A stretch of 64,000 bases of DNA from Novosphingobium sp. 18050 (GTDB lineage: Bacteria > Pseudomonadota > Alphaproteobacteria > Sphingomonadales > Sphingomonadaceae): positions 62,001-126,000 of the forward strand of contig NZ_CACSJO010000010.1 in assembly GCF_902706195.1 (NCBI RefSeq), read 5' to 3'. Below are positions 43,409 to 52,169 of the stretch, piece after piece; positions within the stretch are counted from its first letter, which is position 1; each line of letters starts with the position of its first letter. The position numbers and the translations under genes were made by a program. The notes beneath the pieces were generated by a model. That model was given only the letters and a program-made list of their open reading frames with translations. It was not told where the DNA came from and did not search any database.

Positions 43409-44635
43409 TCAGGTCTGGTCCGCCGGAGTGGGCAGGATCGGGCCGCGCCGTGTCCGGCGCAGCAGCGACTTCAGGCGCTTCACCACCTTGGTCGAGGCGG
43501 TTTCGAGCCAGCCGAGCGGCTGCCCGCCGGGCACGTAGGCGATGCGCCAGTACATCCACAGGATTATCAGTGCAAAGACCACGAATGGCCCCCACAGCCC
43601 CAGGATCGGGTTGATCTTGCCCAGTGAGGCGACGTCGTTCGCATACTGATTGACCTTGTGGTAGGCGACGACCATCACGATCGAAACGAACAGGCCAAGC
43701 GCAGACGTCGAACGTTTGGGCGGGATCGCCAGCGCCACTGCAAGCAGCGGCAAGAGCAGCATCATCACAACTTCAACCATACGGTAGCTGAAATTCGCCT
43801 GGCTGGAGGCGCGCTCCTCTGCCGATGCCCCCTTGTTCCAGCCCAGCTTCAGCAACTCGGGCAGAAGATATTCACGCTCCTGACCGCCTCGCTGGCGGAA
43901 CTTCTCGATCGCGGGAAGTTCGATCGGCAGATCATGGCGGGTAAAAGTGAGGACGCGCGGCATCTTGCCGGGCATGTCCTGGATAATCTGACCCTGCTGC
44001 AGGCGCAGGATGATCGTATCGGGCTGGTCCTTGAGCGCGAGGAAGCGCCCCTCGCGCGCGGAGATCGACAGGACCTGGCCCTTCTGGTTGGCCACGCGCG
44101 CGAAGATGCCCATCAGGCGCTGGCCGTTGTCCTGGCTCTCGTCGATGCGCAGGGCGATGCGGTCCTTCAGCGCCGTGAACTCCCCCACCTTGATCGAGGC
44201 GCCGAGCGCACCCGATTTGAGTTCGTAGTTGAGTTCCTCGTAGTAGTAGCGCGACAGTGGCTGGAGATAGCCGACGATGGCGAAGTTTGCCCCGATCAGC
44301 ACCAGCGTGATGATGTAGGGTACGCGCAGCATGCGGGTGTAGCTGAGGCCCACCGCGCGCATGACATCGAGTTCACTGCTGGTCGCCAGCTTGCGAAAGG
44401 CAAGCAGAATGCCGAGCATGAGCCCCAGCGGGATCGCGAGGCTGGCATATTCGGGCAGCATGTTCGCCAGCATCTTGAAGACGACGTCGATCGGCCCGCC
44501 TTCGGTCGCGACGAAATCGAACAGCCGCAGCATCTTGTCCATGACGAGCAGCGATGCGGCGAGCAGGAAGATACCCAGCATCGGCATAAGCACGAGGCGC
44601 AGGATATAGCGGTCGATGGCGCTGATGAATTTCAA
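43409..44635 (-). CDS. lptF: LPS export permease LptF
   Basis: A 408-residue YjgP/YjgQ protein with the same layout as LptG: AIDRYILRLVLMPMLGIFLLA at the start, SELDVMRAVGLSYTRML in the first membrane part, a periplasmic middle, and three helices at the C-terminus followed by a basic tail. First of the lptF-lptG pair. Confidence 0.93.
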   Translation of the reverse strand: MKFISAIDRYILRLVLMPMLGIFLLAASLLVMDKMLRLFDFVATEGGPIDVVFKMLANMLPEYASLAIPLGLMLGILLAFRKLATSSELDVMRAVGLSYTRMLRVPYIITLVLIGANFAIVGYLQPLSRYYYEELNYELKSGALGASIKVGEFTALKDRIALRIDESQDNGQRLMGIFARVANQKGQVLSISAREGRFLALKDQPDTIILRLQQGQIIQDMPGKMPRVLTFTRHDLPIELPAIEKFRQRGGQEREYLLPELLKLGWNKGASAEERASSQANFSYRMVEVVMMLLLPLLAVALAIPPKRSTSALGLFVSIVMVVAYHKVNQYANDVASLGKINPILGLWGPFVVFALIILWMYWRIAYVPGGQPLGWLETASTKVVKRLKSLLRRTRRGPILPTPADQT

Positions 44636-44833
44636 CTAGTGCACTTTCCGACCGGCGTCACTGAACGTCCCTCTTCCGGCCCTTAACGGCTCGCAGCCCC
44701 AAGGGCAAAGCCATTTGTCACCAATCGGTTGATCGGCCCCGCCATGCGCCGCCTGCAAAGGCTGAAATTCTCGCGCGGGCAAAGCCGAAACGCCGGGGCG
44801 CGCCCAAGGTTTCCGCAAGGGAGGGCGGAAATG

Positions 44834-45256
44834 TCAGGCTTTTTCCAGAGTGCACTGCAGAGGGTGCTGGTTCTGCCGGGCGAAATCCATCACCTGGTTC
44901 ACCTTGGTTTCGGCGATTTCATAAGGGAAGATACCGCAGACACCGACGCCCTTCTGGTGGACGTGGAGCATGACGCGCGTGGCCTGTTCAAGGTCCATGT
45001 TGAAGAAGCGCTTGAGACACATCACCACGAATTCCATCGGGGTGTAGTCGTCATTGAGCATCAACACCTTGAACTGGCTGGGCTTCTTCGGCTTGGCGCG
45101 CGTCTTGGTGGCGATGCCGATCTGATGATCGTCGCCGCCACCGTTACCGCCAGCGGAATCGCCGTCATCCCCCGCAGCGACGGGCCGCATCGGCAAAGGC
45201 CATGCAGGCACGCTCAGGGAGAGCAAAAGGTCGGATTCGGCGATAGGGGGAATCAT
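44834..45256 (-). CDS. clpS: ClpS, adaptor for the ClpAP protease
   Basis: An adaptor that delivers N-degron substrates to ClpA. The conserved core is complete: [16 protein letters not shown], a helix with [31 protein letters not shown], and the C-terminal [10 protein letters not shown]. The N-terminus is uncertain: ATG 45256 gives 140 residues, ATG 45190 gives 118, closer to the usual length. A GTG at 45283 lies inside a hairpin and is unlikely. Confidence 0.93.
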   Translation of the reverse strand: MIPPIAESDLLLSLSVPAWPLPMRPVAAGDDGDSAGGNGGGDDHQIGIATKTRAKPKKPSQFKVLMLNDDYTPMEFVVMCLKRFFNMDLEQATRVMLHVHQKGVGVCGIFPYEIAETKVNQVMDFARQNQHPLQCTLEKA

Positions 45257-45273
45257 GATGGTCAGAATATCGT

Positions 45274-45304
45274 ACCGGGGCACCTTATAACAAGATGCCC
45301 CGGT
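45274..45304. terminator. Perfect hairpin between phasin and clpS genes
   Basis: ACCGGGGCA (45274-45282) and TGCCCCGGT (45296-45304) form a 9-bp perfect stem. On the minus strand no T-run follows. It may mark the end of the phasin transcript or structure the clpS leader. Confidence 0.5.
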
Positions 45305-45379
45305 CCATATTCTTGGATTCGGCGCTCCGATGGTCGGAAGAATCGCTTCAACCGACCGATCGCAGCGGCCAGGCCCGGC

Positions 45380-46417
45380 TCAGATCGAGACCGAGCGCGC
45401 CTTTTCCATGGCGATGCTCATGCGGCCCGAGATGGGCGCAAACGAGTCGCTGAACAGCTTGAGCATGGCTTCGCTGTTCTTCGAGCTGTACGCCACGGCG
45501 CTGTCGAAGTTCTTGCGGACCATATCGCCCTGAAGCTTGAAGAAGTCGGTCGGCGACTTGGCGGCGGCGAGTTCCTTGATATCACCGGTCATGGCTTCGA
45601 ACGCGGTGCGGCCTTCAGCCACCAGTTCCGAACCCATGCCCTGAACGCCTTCAGCAAGGATCTTGCCCGAAGCAACGCATGCCTCGACATTGCCCTTGGT
45701 GAATTCGGTCACTTCGCCGAGTACGCTGGTGCTCTTTTCGAAGGCGGCCTTGGCCTTGGCCTGTGCTTCGGTCATTGCGTCCTGAAGGCCGGCGAAGTTA
45801 GTGCTCATATCCATATTCGTTTCCTCGAGCATGAAGTTGGTGAATAGTCCTGCGAAGACGGGCTTGGTTTTAGGTGCGGTCTTTGGTGCCGCCTTGGGAG
45901 TGGCCGCCTCCGGAACCGTGACCGCCGCAACCGGGGCCTTCACGTCCTTGGCAACCTTGCTGACCGGCTTGGTCGGAATGACCTTCGTCGGAACAACTGT
46001 TTCAACCGGCTTCGTCTGAACTACCGGCTTGATCTTGGGCTTCGGGCCCGGCTTCGCCTTGGCGGGGGGAGCCTTGACCTCGGGAATCTTGACCTCGGCA
46101 CTCTTCGCGAGCGGGGGCTTCACAGCCGGCGCTTGCGTGGCCGGCACGGCCGCAGCCTTGGCCGGAACAGGAGCATCTGCCTTGATCGGCACAGCAGGCT
46201 TCGGCGCGACCGGCTCGGGCGCCTTTGCGGCAGGAACCGGCACGGGTGCGACGGGCTTAGCATCGACAGGTTTTGCGTCGTTCTGCTTGGCTGCCTGTTG
46301 AGGCTTCTCAGCGATAGGCGGCTTTGCCACCGGCGCGGGCGAAACATCCCCCGCCGCCGCGACCTTGGGTGCCGCTACGGCCGGGGCCTTGTCCTTGGGG
46401 TCTTCATGGTCGGCCAT
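45380..46417 (-). CDS. Phasin with long Ala/Pro/Lys-rich N-terminal region
   Basis: A 345-residue protein. The C-terminal third (about 205-345) is a phasin domain, an amphipathic helix coat for PHA granules, with AKAKAAFEKSTSVLGEVTEFTKGN and SPTDFFKLQGDMVRKNFDSAV. The first 200 residues are low-complexity Ala/Pro/Lys/Val repeats, as in PhaF-type proteins whose basic tail contacts DNA. It lies downstream of phaC on the same strand, with its own promoter region full of palindromes. Confidence 0.85.
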   Translation of the reverse strand: MADHEDPKDKAPAVAAPKVAAAGDVSPAPVAKPPIAEKPQQAAKQNDAKPVDAKPVAPVPVPAAKAPEPVAPKPAVPIKADAPVPAKAAAVPATQAPAVKPPLAKSAEVKIPEVKAPPAKAKPGPKPKIKPVVQTKPVETVVPTKVIPTKPVSKVAKDVKAPVAAVTVPEAATPKAAPKTAPKTKPVFAGLFTNFMLEETNMDMSTNFAGLQDAMTEAQAKAKAAFEKSTSVLGEVTEFTKGNVEACVASGKILAEGVQGMGSELVAEGRTAFEAMTGDIKELAAAKSPTDFFKLQGDMVRKNFDSAVAYSSKNSEAMLKLFSDSFAPISGRMSIAMEKARSVSI

Positions 46418-46511
46418 GTTCAAAATCCAGCCTTAGGTGAAAACTTGCACATCAGCCGAGCTTGAGCCCAGCACCGGAACAACACACGATTCGTCTTTGT
46501 CGTTGCTGCGA

Positions 46512-46576
46512 TGCAAAATAAGTTTTTGCACCAGCGAAGTCAACAGCCTTATGTTGCGATGCAACAAAATGTTGCA
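46512..46576 (-). promoter_or_regulatory. Cluster of TGC-type palindromes in the phasin promoter (PhaR-like operator candidate)
   Basis: Three inverted repeats occur within 65 bases: TGCAAAA/TTTTGCA (46512-46530), TGTTGC/GCAACA (46552-46566) and TGCAACA/TGTTGCA (46560-46576), the last two overlapping. PhaR repressors of phasin genes bind TGC/GCA-type dyads. The block lies about 100-160 bases upstream of the phasin start. The repressor gene is not in the window. Confidence 0.5.
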
Positions 46577-46712
46577 CTGCACAATTTCGCCATTCAGCCA
46601 CCGCACCTTTGAATTTAGGCCAGTCTTCGATTGCAGTCGTGTGTCAGCAACCCTCTTCCCGAAGGAAGCGGTGAATTAAATTACAACAAGAGTGGTGGTA
46701 ATCTGAAGTAAC

Positions 46713-48626
46713 CTATCGCCCGGCCACGTATCGGCCGGGAGCATCTTCGATAACCCGGTCCCCGCGCATGCCGGGCTTACGCTTGCCCCCCGCAGACACT
46801 TCTTCGCCATCACGTCCGCGCAGCCACTCCGCCCAATGCGGCCACCAACTGCCGGGCTGCTCCTTCGCACCTGCGACGAAGTCCTCCAGGGTTTCGGGCG
46901 AACCGTCGTTGGTCCAGTACTGGTACTTGCCCGAGGATGGCGGGTTGACGACCCCCGCGATGTGGCCCGAGCCCGCCAGCAGGAACGTCCAGTCCCCGGC
47001 GAGATAGCGAGTCAGTTTCCAGACGCTGCTCGGCGGTGCGATATGATCTTCGCGCCCGGCCTGGATATAGACCGGGGTCGTGATGCGGTGAAGGTCGATC
47101 GGCACACCGCAGGCGGAAAGCGAATCGGCTACGGCAAGGCGGTTGTCACGGTAGAGGTCGCGCAGATAGTCGCGGTGCCAGCGCGCCGGCAGGTTGGTGA
47201 CGTCACCGTTCCAGTGGAGCAGGTCGAAGGCGGGATAGTCCTCGCCCTTGAGATAGTTCTTCTCAACATAGCTCCAGATCAGGTCGTTGCCGCGCAGGAT
47301 GTTGAAGCTGGCGGCCAGATAGCGCCCGTCTAGATATCCTTCGGGAGACAGGCGCCCGACCGTCTCGATCTGCTGGTCGTCGATGAAGTTCTTGAGGTCG
47401 CCGGCATCCTCGAAATCAACCTGCGCGGTAAAGAAGGTGCTGCTCGCGACCTTTTCGGCCTCACCCTTGCGCGCCAGCACCGCGAGCGTCGCAGCCAGTG
47501 TCGTACCCGCCACGCAGTAGCCGATAGTGTGGACAGATGGCACTTTCAGGCGCTCGCGCACCGTGTCGATAGCCTCGATCTGGGCACCGATATAGTCGTC
47601 CCACAAAACGTCGGCCATCGAGGCATCGGCCGACTTCCACGAGACCATGAAGACGGTAATCCCCTGCTCCACCGCCCAGCGCACGAAGCTCTTCTTGGCA
47701 TTGAGGTCGAGGATGTAGAAGCGGTTGATCCACGGCGGAAAAACCAGCAACGGGGTCTTGAGCACCTTCTCAGTGGTCGGTGTGTACTGGATGAGCTGGT
47801 AGAGCGGCGTCTCGAACACCACCTTACCCGGTGTCACCGCGATGTTCTCGCCCAGCACGAAAGCGCCGGGACGGGTGTGGGTGAGCTGGCCCTTGCGCAT
47901 GTCGTCGAGCAAGTTCTCGAAACCGCGCACCAGGCTTTCGCCGCGTGTCTCTGCCGCCTTGCTCAGCGCCACCGGATTGGTCAGCGGGAAGTTCGAAGGG
48001 CTCAGCGCATCGACCACGGTACGCGTCGCGAACACCAGCTGCGCTTTGCGCCCCGGCTCCATCCCTTCGACCGCCTCGGCCATACCCAGCATCTGCTCGC
48101 TCATCATCAGATAGGCCTGATGAAGGAACGCGAAGAACGGCTGGCGGCGCCATTCGGGATCGGCGAAACGCCGGTCCTTACGCGGAAGATCGATTTCCTC
48201 GGCCTGCGTGTCGCCTGCCCCCTCGCCGGCAGGCGCCTTGGCCTGAGCGCCTAGCCCGTACTGCCCGAACACCGTGTTGACGAGCGTCAGCCCTTCGTTC
48301 CAAAGCTTCTGCTGAACCTCGGGGTTAGTGAAGGGAAGCTGGCGGAACACCGCCTCGGCTGTACCGATCCATCTGGCGGGGTCGGCAAAATGCGGAGCCT
48401 TGTCGGAAGCCTTGTTCAGCTGTTCGACCTGGAATTCGGTCCAGATTGAGTGCAGGCGCGCGGCGATCTCTGCCCAATGCACGGTAGCCTCGGCCTCAGG
48501 CGTACCCGCAGCCGGAATCATCTGCCCCAGGATCGTGGTAATACCCTGTGCCTGACCGCGCATGACATCACTCAGCAGCTCTCCGCTGCCGGAAGGCATC
48601 GGGCCGGAAGCCGTCGTGGTAGCCAT
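46713..48626 (-). CDS. phaC: Class I poly(3-hydroxyalkanoate) synthase PhaC
   Basis: A 637-residue polymerase with an N-terminal PhaC_N domain (about 100-270) and an alpha/beta-hydrolase domain. The lipase-like box GYCVAGT holds the catalytic Cys; the catalytic Asp and His lie in AGREDHIAPP and AGSGHIAGVVNPP. It makes storage polyester from hydroxyacyl-CoA. Length is at the upper end of class I enzymes. The phasin gene follows about 300 bases downstream. Confidence 0.95.
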   Translation of the reverse strand: MATTTASGPMPSGSGELLSDVMRGQAQGITTILGQMIPAAGTPEAEATVHWAEIAARLHSIWTEFQVEQLNKASDKAPHFADPARWIGTAEAVFRQLPFTNPEVQQKLWNEGLTLVNTVFGQYGLGAQAKAPAGEGAGDTQAEEIDLPRKDRRFADPEWRRQPFFAFLHQAYLMMSEQMLGMAEAVEGMEPGRKAQLVFATRTVVDALSPSNFPLTNPVALSKAAETRGESLVRGFENLLDDMRKGQLTHTRPGAFVLGENIAVTPGKVVFETPLYQLIQYTPTTEKVLKTPLLVFPPWINRFYILDLNAKKSFVRWAVEQGITVFMVSWKSADASMADVLWDDYIGAQIEAIDTVRERLKVPSVHTIGYCVAGTTLAATLAVLARKGEAEKVASSTFFTAQVDFEDAGDLKNFIDDQQIETVGRLSPEGYLDGRYLAASFNILRGNDLIWSYVEKNYLKGEDYPAFDLLHWNGDVTNLPARWHRDYLRDLYRDNRLAVADSLSACGVPIDLHRITTPVYIQAGREDHIAPPSSVWKLTRYLAGDWTFLLAGSGHIAGVVNPPSSGKYQYWTNDGSPETLEDFVAGAKEQPGSWWPHWAEWLRGRDGEEVSAGGKRKPGMRGDRVIEDAPGRYVAGR

Positions 48627-48829
48627 GGCCGGTCGCTCTCCTGATAGTACGCCGTAATCGTTCGCTTACGGTTTGGCCGCATGGGCGATTCCTGTCGAGT
48701 CCCGTTCTCACCTTCGGGACGGCCGAATTGGGTAATGATCTTTCAAGATCGCCCATTTGCGCGAACCGCGGAATACCCTACAGGGGCCCGGCGGCCATTC
48801 TGCCGCGACGCATATGGATATCTGAGGTC

Positions 48830-50029
48830 ATGGAAGACGAGTTCTACCGCATCAAGCGACTGCCGCCCTACGTCATCGCCGAAGTGAACGCGATGAGGCA
48901 CGCAGCCCGCCAGGCCGGTAAGGACATCATTGATCTCGGCATGGGCAATCCCGACCTGCCGCCGCCCCAGCATGTCCTCGACAAGCTGTGCGAAGTGGCA
49001 CAAAAGCCCGACGCACATGGCTACTCGCAGTCCAAGGGCATCCCGGGTCTGCGCCGCGCCCAGGCGAACTACTACGCCAACCGCTTCAACGTCGAACTGG
49101 ACCCCGAAACCGAAGTCGTCGTCACGATGGGTTCGAAGGAAGGCCTCGCCAGCCTCGCCACCGCGATCACCGCGCCGGGTGACGTGGTGCTGGCTCCCAA
49201 CCCCAGCTACCCGATCCACACCTTCGGCTTCATCATCGCCGGCGCCACGATCCGCTCGGTGCCGACCACGCCAGACGAGAACTACTGGCGCTCGCTCGAT
49301 CGCGCGATGGCCTTCACGGTGCCGCGTCCGTCGATCCTGATCGTCAACTATCCGTCGAACCCCACGGCCGAGACGGTCGACCTGGCCTTTTATGAGCGCC
49401 TCGTCGCCTGGGCCAAGGAGAACAAGGTCTGGATCCTGTCCGACCTCGCCTATTCGGAGCTTTACTACGACGGCAATCCGACCCGCTCGATCCTCGAGGT
49501 GCCCGGCGCTAAGGACGTAGCGGTCGAATTCACCTCGCTCAGCAAGACCTACTCGATGGCCGGCTGGCGTATCGGCTTTGCGGTGGGCAACCCGAAGCTG
49601 ATCGCGGCGCTGACCCGCGTGAAATCCTACCTCGACTACGGCGCCTTCACGCCGATCCAGGCTGCTGCCTGCGCTGCCCTCAATGGGCCTCAGGATATCG
49701 TCGAGCGTAACCGCCAGCTTTACCAGAAGCGCCGCGACGTGATGGTCGAAGCCTTCGGACGCGCCGGCTGGGATATCCCCCCGCCCAGGGCCTCGATGTT
49801 TGCCTGGGCGCCCCTGCCCCCGGCCCTCAAGGAAATGGGCAGTCTGGAGTTCTCCAAGCAGCTTCTGACCCATGCCGAAGTGGCTGTGGCGCCCGGCGTC
49901 GGCTACGGCGAGGACGGCGAGGGCTTCGTGAGAATCGCCATGGTCGAAAACGAGCAGCGACTGCGCCAGGCGGCCCGAAACGTGAAGCGTTACCTCGTGT
50001 CGATGGGTGTGAACATGCCTTCATCGTAA
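48830..50029 (+). CDS. alaC: Alanine/LL-DAP-type class I aminotransferase (AlaC-like)
   Basis: A 399-residue PLP-dependent aminotransferase with the Schiff-base lysine in SLSKTYSMAGWRIGF, the LGMGNPDLPPP opening and the conserved NYPSNPTAETV. Members transaminate glutamate/pyruvate to alanine or act in related amino acid steps; exact substrate is uncertain. The ATG at 48830 follows TGAGG. Divergent from phaC. Confidence 0.9.
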   Translation: MEDEFYRIKRLPPYVIAEVNAMRHAARQAGKDIIDLGMGNPDLPPPQHVLDKLCEVAQKPDAHGYSQSKGIPGLRRAQANYYANRFNVELDPETEVVVTMGSKEGLASLATAITAPGDVVLAPNPSYPIHTFGFIIAGATIRSVPTTPDENYWRSLDRAMAFTVPRPSILIVNYPSNPTAETVDLAFYERLVAWAKENKVWILSDLAYSELYYDGNPTRSILEVPGAKDVAVEFTSLSKTYSMAGWRIGFAVGNPKLIAALTRVKSYLDYGAFTPIQAAACAALNGPQDIVERNRQLYQKRRDVMVEAFGRAGWDIPPPRASMFAWAPLPPALKEMGSLEFSKQLLTHAEVAVAPGVGYGEDGEGFVRIAMVENEQRLRQAARNVKRYLVSMGVNMPSS

Positions 50030-50176
50030 GGCCCACGCCGAAGATAATCCTACTTTTCAGCGATTAACTGGGGTTAATACTTAGGTAAGCCTGTAAGATT
50101 CTACGTGTTGTTCCTAGCCCCTGATTCACGTCATTGTTGCCCACCATCGCATTGGAAAGCCTGCAATTGGGGACAC

Positions 50177-50905
50177 ATGGCAAATCTACTTAGACGGGAT
50201 GACATACCTTACAGTTTTCGATGGCTGGGCTCCGGAAGGATTCCTCACCTGTTCGACCTGAGACATCGCGGATGGGCGCTGGACGAGACGGGGGCCCCGT
50301 CCAGCGAATGCATCGGCGTAGCGCATGCCGGCAGGCTCGACAGCGCGGACTGGCAGCAGGTCCTGACCTTCCCGGATGAAGTACGTCGCTTCACCCTGGT
50401 ACTCGGCGCCACCACGGCGCATGAGCGTGCCAGACTGCTTCAGGCCGGTTTCGGCGAAGCCGTCACCGACACGATCGAGCTCGGCGAATTCGAAGCTCGG
50501 GCCAGCCGCCTCGCGGAACTGACCCGCTGGTTGCCGCGCCATCGCCAGCTGGGCCCGCTCGAACTCGACCTGCTTGCGCGTGAGGCTTTCGGCAACGGCA
50601 AGGCGCTGAACCTCAACCCGCGCGAATTCGCGTTGATCTGGCGACTGGCGGATTCTCCCGGCGAGCCGGTCAGTAAGCAGGAACTCATCCACGACGTCTG
50701 GCGCATGGGCTTCGTGCCCGAGACGAACAGCATTGCCGTCCACATGTCGCGCCTGCGCCGCAAGCTCGGCTTCGTCGGCATGTCCGGCATCATCACCACG
50801 GCCGCGGCGGGCGGTTATTGCCTGGTTCCGCCAGTCGAACGCCGTAGCGAACCCACCTCCTCGCGCGCGATTGCCGCGACGAACGCCGTCCAGGCGACAG
50901 CTTAA
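50177..50905 (+). CDS. Winged-helix (OmpR-type) regulator lacking a recognisable receiver site
   Basis: A 242-residue protein with a C-terminal OmpR-like winged helix (about 140-225; LNPREFALIWRLADSPGEPVSKQELI and IAVHMSRLRRKLG). The N-terminal part has the size of a receiver (TLVLGATTAHERARLLQAGFGEAVTD) but no acidic pocket or phosphoacceptor Asp could be placed. GGGGAC precedes the ATG. A TTAA-N6-TTAA sequence at 50064-50077 is close to but not a CtrA site. Target genes unknown. Confidence 0.75.
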   Translation: MANLLRRDDIPYSFRWLGSGRIPHLFDLRHRGWALDETGAPSSECIGVAHAGRLDSADWQQVLTFPDEVRRFTLVLGATTAHERARLLQAGFGEAVTDTIELGEFEARASRLAELTRWLPRHRQLGPLELDLLAREAFGNGKALNLNPREFALIWRLADSPGEPVSKQELIHDVWRMGFVPETNSIAVHMSRLRRKLGFVGMSGIITTAAAGGYCLVPPVERRSEPTSSRAIAATNAVQATA

Positions 50906-50963
50906 ACCAGGCAGGGGCAAAATGCCCACAGCCCTTCCGGGTCGCACCGCCGGGTTATTGAAT

Positions 50964-51494
50964 TCAGGGACGCATACGTCTCGTCAGGGCTGAAAGATCG
51001 TCGAGGGTGTTGATATTGGGGATCGACGCCGCCGTCTTCACCCGCCGCGCAGCGATGCGATCCGCAAAACCAGACATCGAATGGCGCTCTTCGCTTTGCA
51101 GCAGCGCTTCCAACACGGGGGCTGCCGACGCCGGCCACATCCCGATCACCGGTTGCGCTGCAAGACAGGCGGGCGCTGGCCCCAGCAGCGCCGGAAGATC
51201 ATCGGGCAGCAGCGCCGCGTCGACGCCGCACGTCAGAACCGCCTCATAACCCTCATCGAGCGCATGGTGCAGTGCCGCCGCCAGCCCACCAAGCGGGCCC
51301 ATCCCCGGTCGCGGCCAATCCGGCAATGTTGGCGCCGGAGCCGTCTCACGCCCGACCACGACAACATGTTCGCACCAACCCGACAGGGCATCGACCGCCA
51401 GTGCGATCAGCGTGTGCCCATTCAGTTCGGCAAGTGCCTTATCGCTGCCGAAGCGGCTGGACAGCCCCCCGGCCAGGACAGCTCCGAGAATCAT
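50964..51494 (-). CDS. mobA: Molybdenum cofactor guanylyltransferase MobA
   Basis: A 176-residue nucleotidyltransferase with the N-terminal signature AVLAGGLSSRFGSDKAL, then PGMGPLGGLAAAL and a metal-binding acidic region LTCGVDAALLPDDL. It adds GMP to molybdopterin, giving the cofactor form used by DMSO-reductase-type enzymes. Start 51494 begins the nucleotide-binding strand. Confidence 0.9.
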   Translation of the reverse strand: MILGAVLAGGLSSRFGSDKALAELNGHTLIALAVDALSGWCEHVVVVGRETAPAPTLPDWPRPGMGPLGGLAAALHHALDEGYEAVLTCGVDAALLPDDLPALLGPAPACLAAQPVIGMWPASAAPVLEALLQSEERHSMSGFADRIAARRVKTAASIPNINTLDDLSALTRRMRP

Positions 51495-51744
51495 GCGGCA
51501 ACCCTTTCGCGAACGGGAAACAAGCGGCGAGCCTACAAGCATAGCCCGCGTCTCTCTTGAAGAGGAAGTGCCGAATGCCGTCCCTGTTCCTCCCGGGTCT
51601 GCACCTTGCGCTTACCGCTCAGATAGACATCCCTGGCCGCATTCGCACTTTCCGCCGCAAGCCCACAGCAATTTGCATCGAAATCGCGCGAATTCCATTG
51701 CGCTCCCTCCGATCGGTTGCTAGGCGCGCATTCCTCCACACGGC
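51495..51744. other. Non-coding region upstream of tRNA-Cys
   Basis: About 250 bases with no credible gene on either strand; it should hold the tRNA promoter. Short reading frames here have no domain character. Confidence 0.5.
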
Positions 51745-51818
51745 GGCCCGATGGCGGAGTGGTGACGTAGAGGACTGCAAATCCTCGCACGCCGGTTCGA
51801 TTCCGGCTCGGGCCTCCA
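51745..51818 (+). tRNA. tRNA-Cys (anticodon GCA)
   Basis: A 74-base cloverleaf: acceptor arms GGCCCGA (51745-51751) and TCGGGCC (51808-51814), discriminator T, encoded CCA (51816-51818). The T-loop region GGTTCGATTCC is present and the anticodon loop reads CTGCAAA with anticodon GCA. Confidence 0.97.
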
Positions 51819-52169
51819 ACTTCTTTGCAGCCAAGCTGCAAAAGTGTTCAATTTTGCAGATTGAGCATCTTCCGGCTCCCACTCGCTGGGAATTCATCGG
51901 CCAGATGGAAATGGCCCCAGGCGCCTTGCACAACGTTCTGCCTGAGCGACTAGGTCGCCAACACGCACCCGCAGACGCATTCATGCAATCTTGCCGCCAT
52001 TGCGATGGCATGGCGCCTACCATCCCCCCACCGCACTCTCAGCCATCGTTGCATACAAGACACCAATCGTGCCGGACCAAAAACCGGGGCAGTCATTGGC
52101 GCAGGCGGAGCGTCATCACCCCTGAACGAGAACTCCACCCACCGGCGCAGAGCGGCTCTGCGTCGCCCC
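51819..52169. other. Non-coding region between tRNA-Cys and the MarR-like gene
   Basis: About 350 bases with no convincing gene. A minus-strand reading frame crossing the tRNA carries the well-known tRNA-antisense peptide RAGIEPACEDLQSS and is spurious. No attachment-site duplication of the tRNA 3' end was seen nearby. Confidence 0.5.

Noticed and set aside
50064..50077. CtrA-like site TTAA-N6-TTAA before the regulator at 50177
   Set aside because: CtrA sites use a 7-base spacer (TTAA-N7-TTAA); the spacing here is wrong by one and the motif is short, so chance is likely.
51745..51818. tRNA-Cys as an integration site of a mobile element
   Set aside because: No integrase gene and no duplicated tRNA 3' end were seen within the window.
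51619..52023. Minus-strand protein containing RAGIEPACEDLQSS
   Set aside because: This peptide is the translation of the antisense strand of tRNA-Cys, a common annotation artefact.
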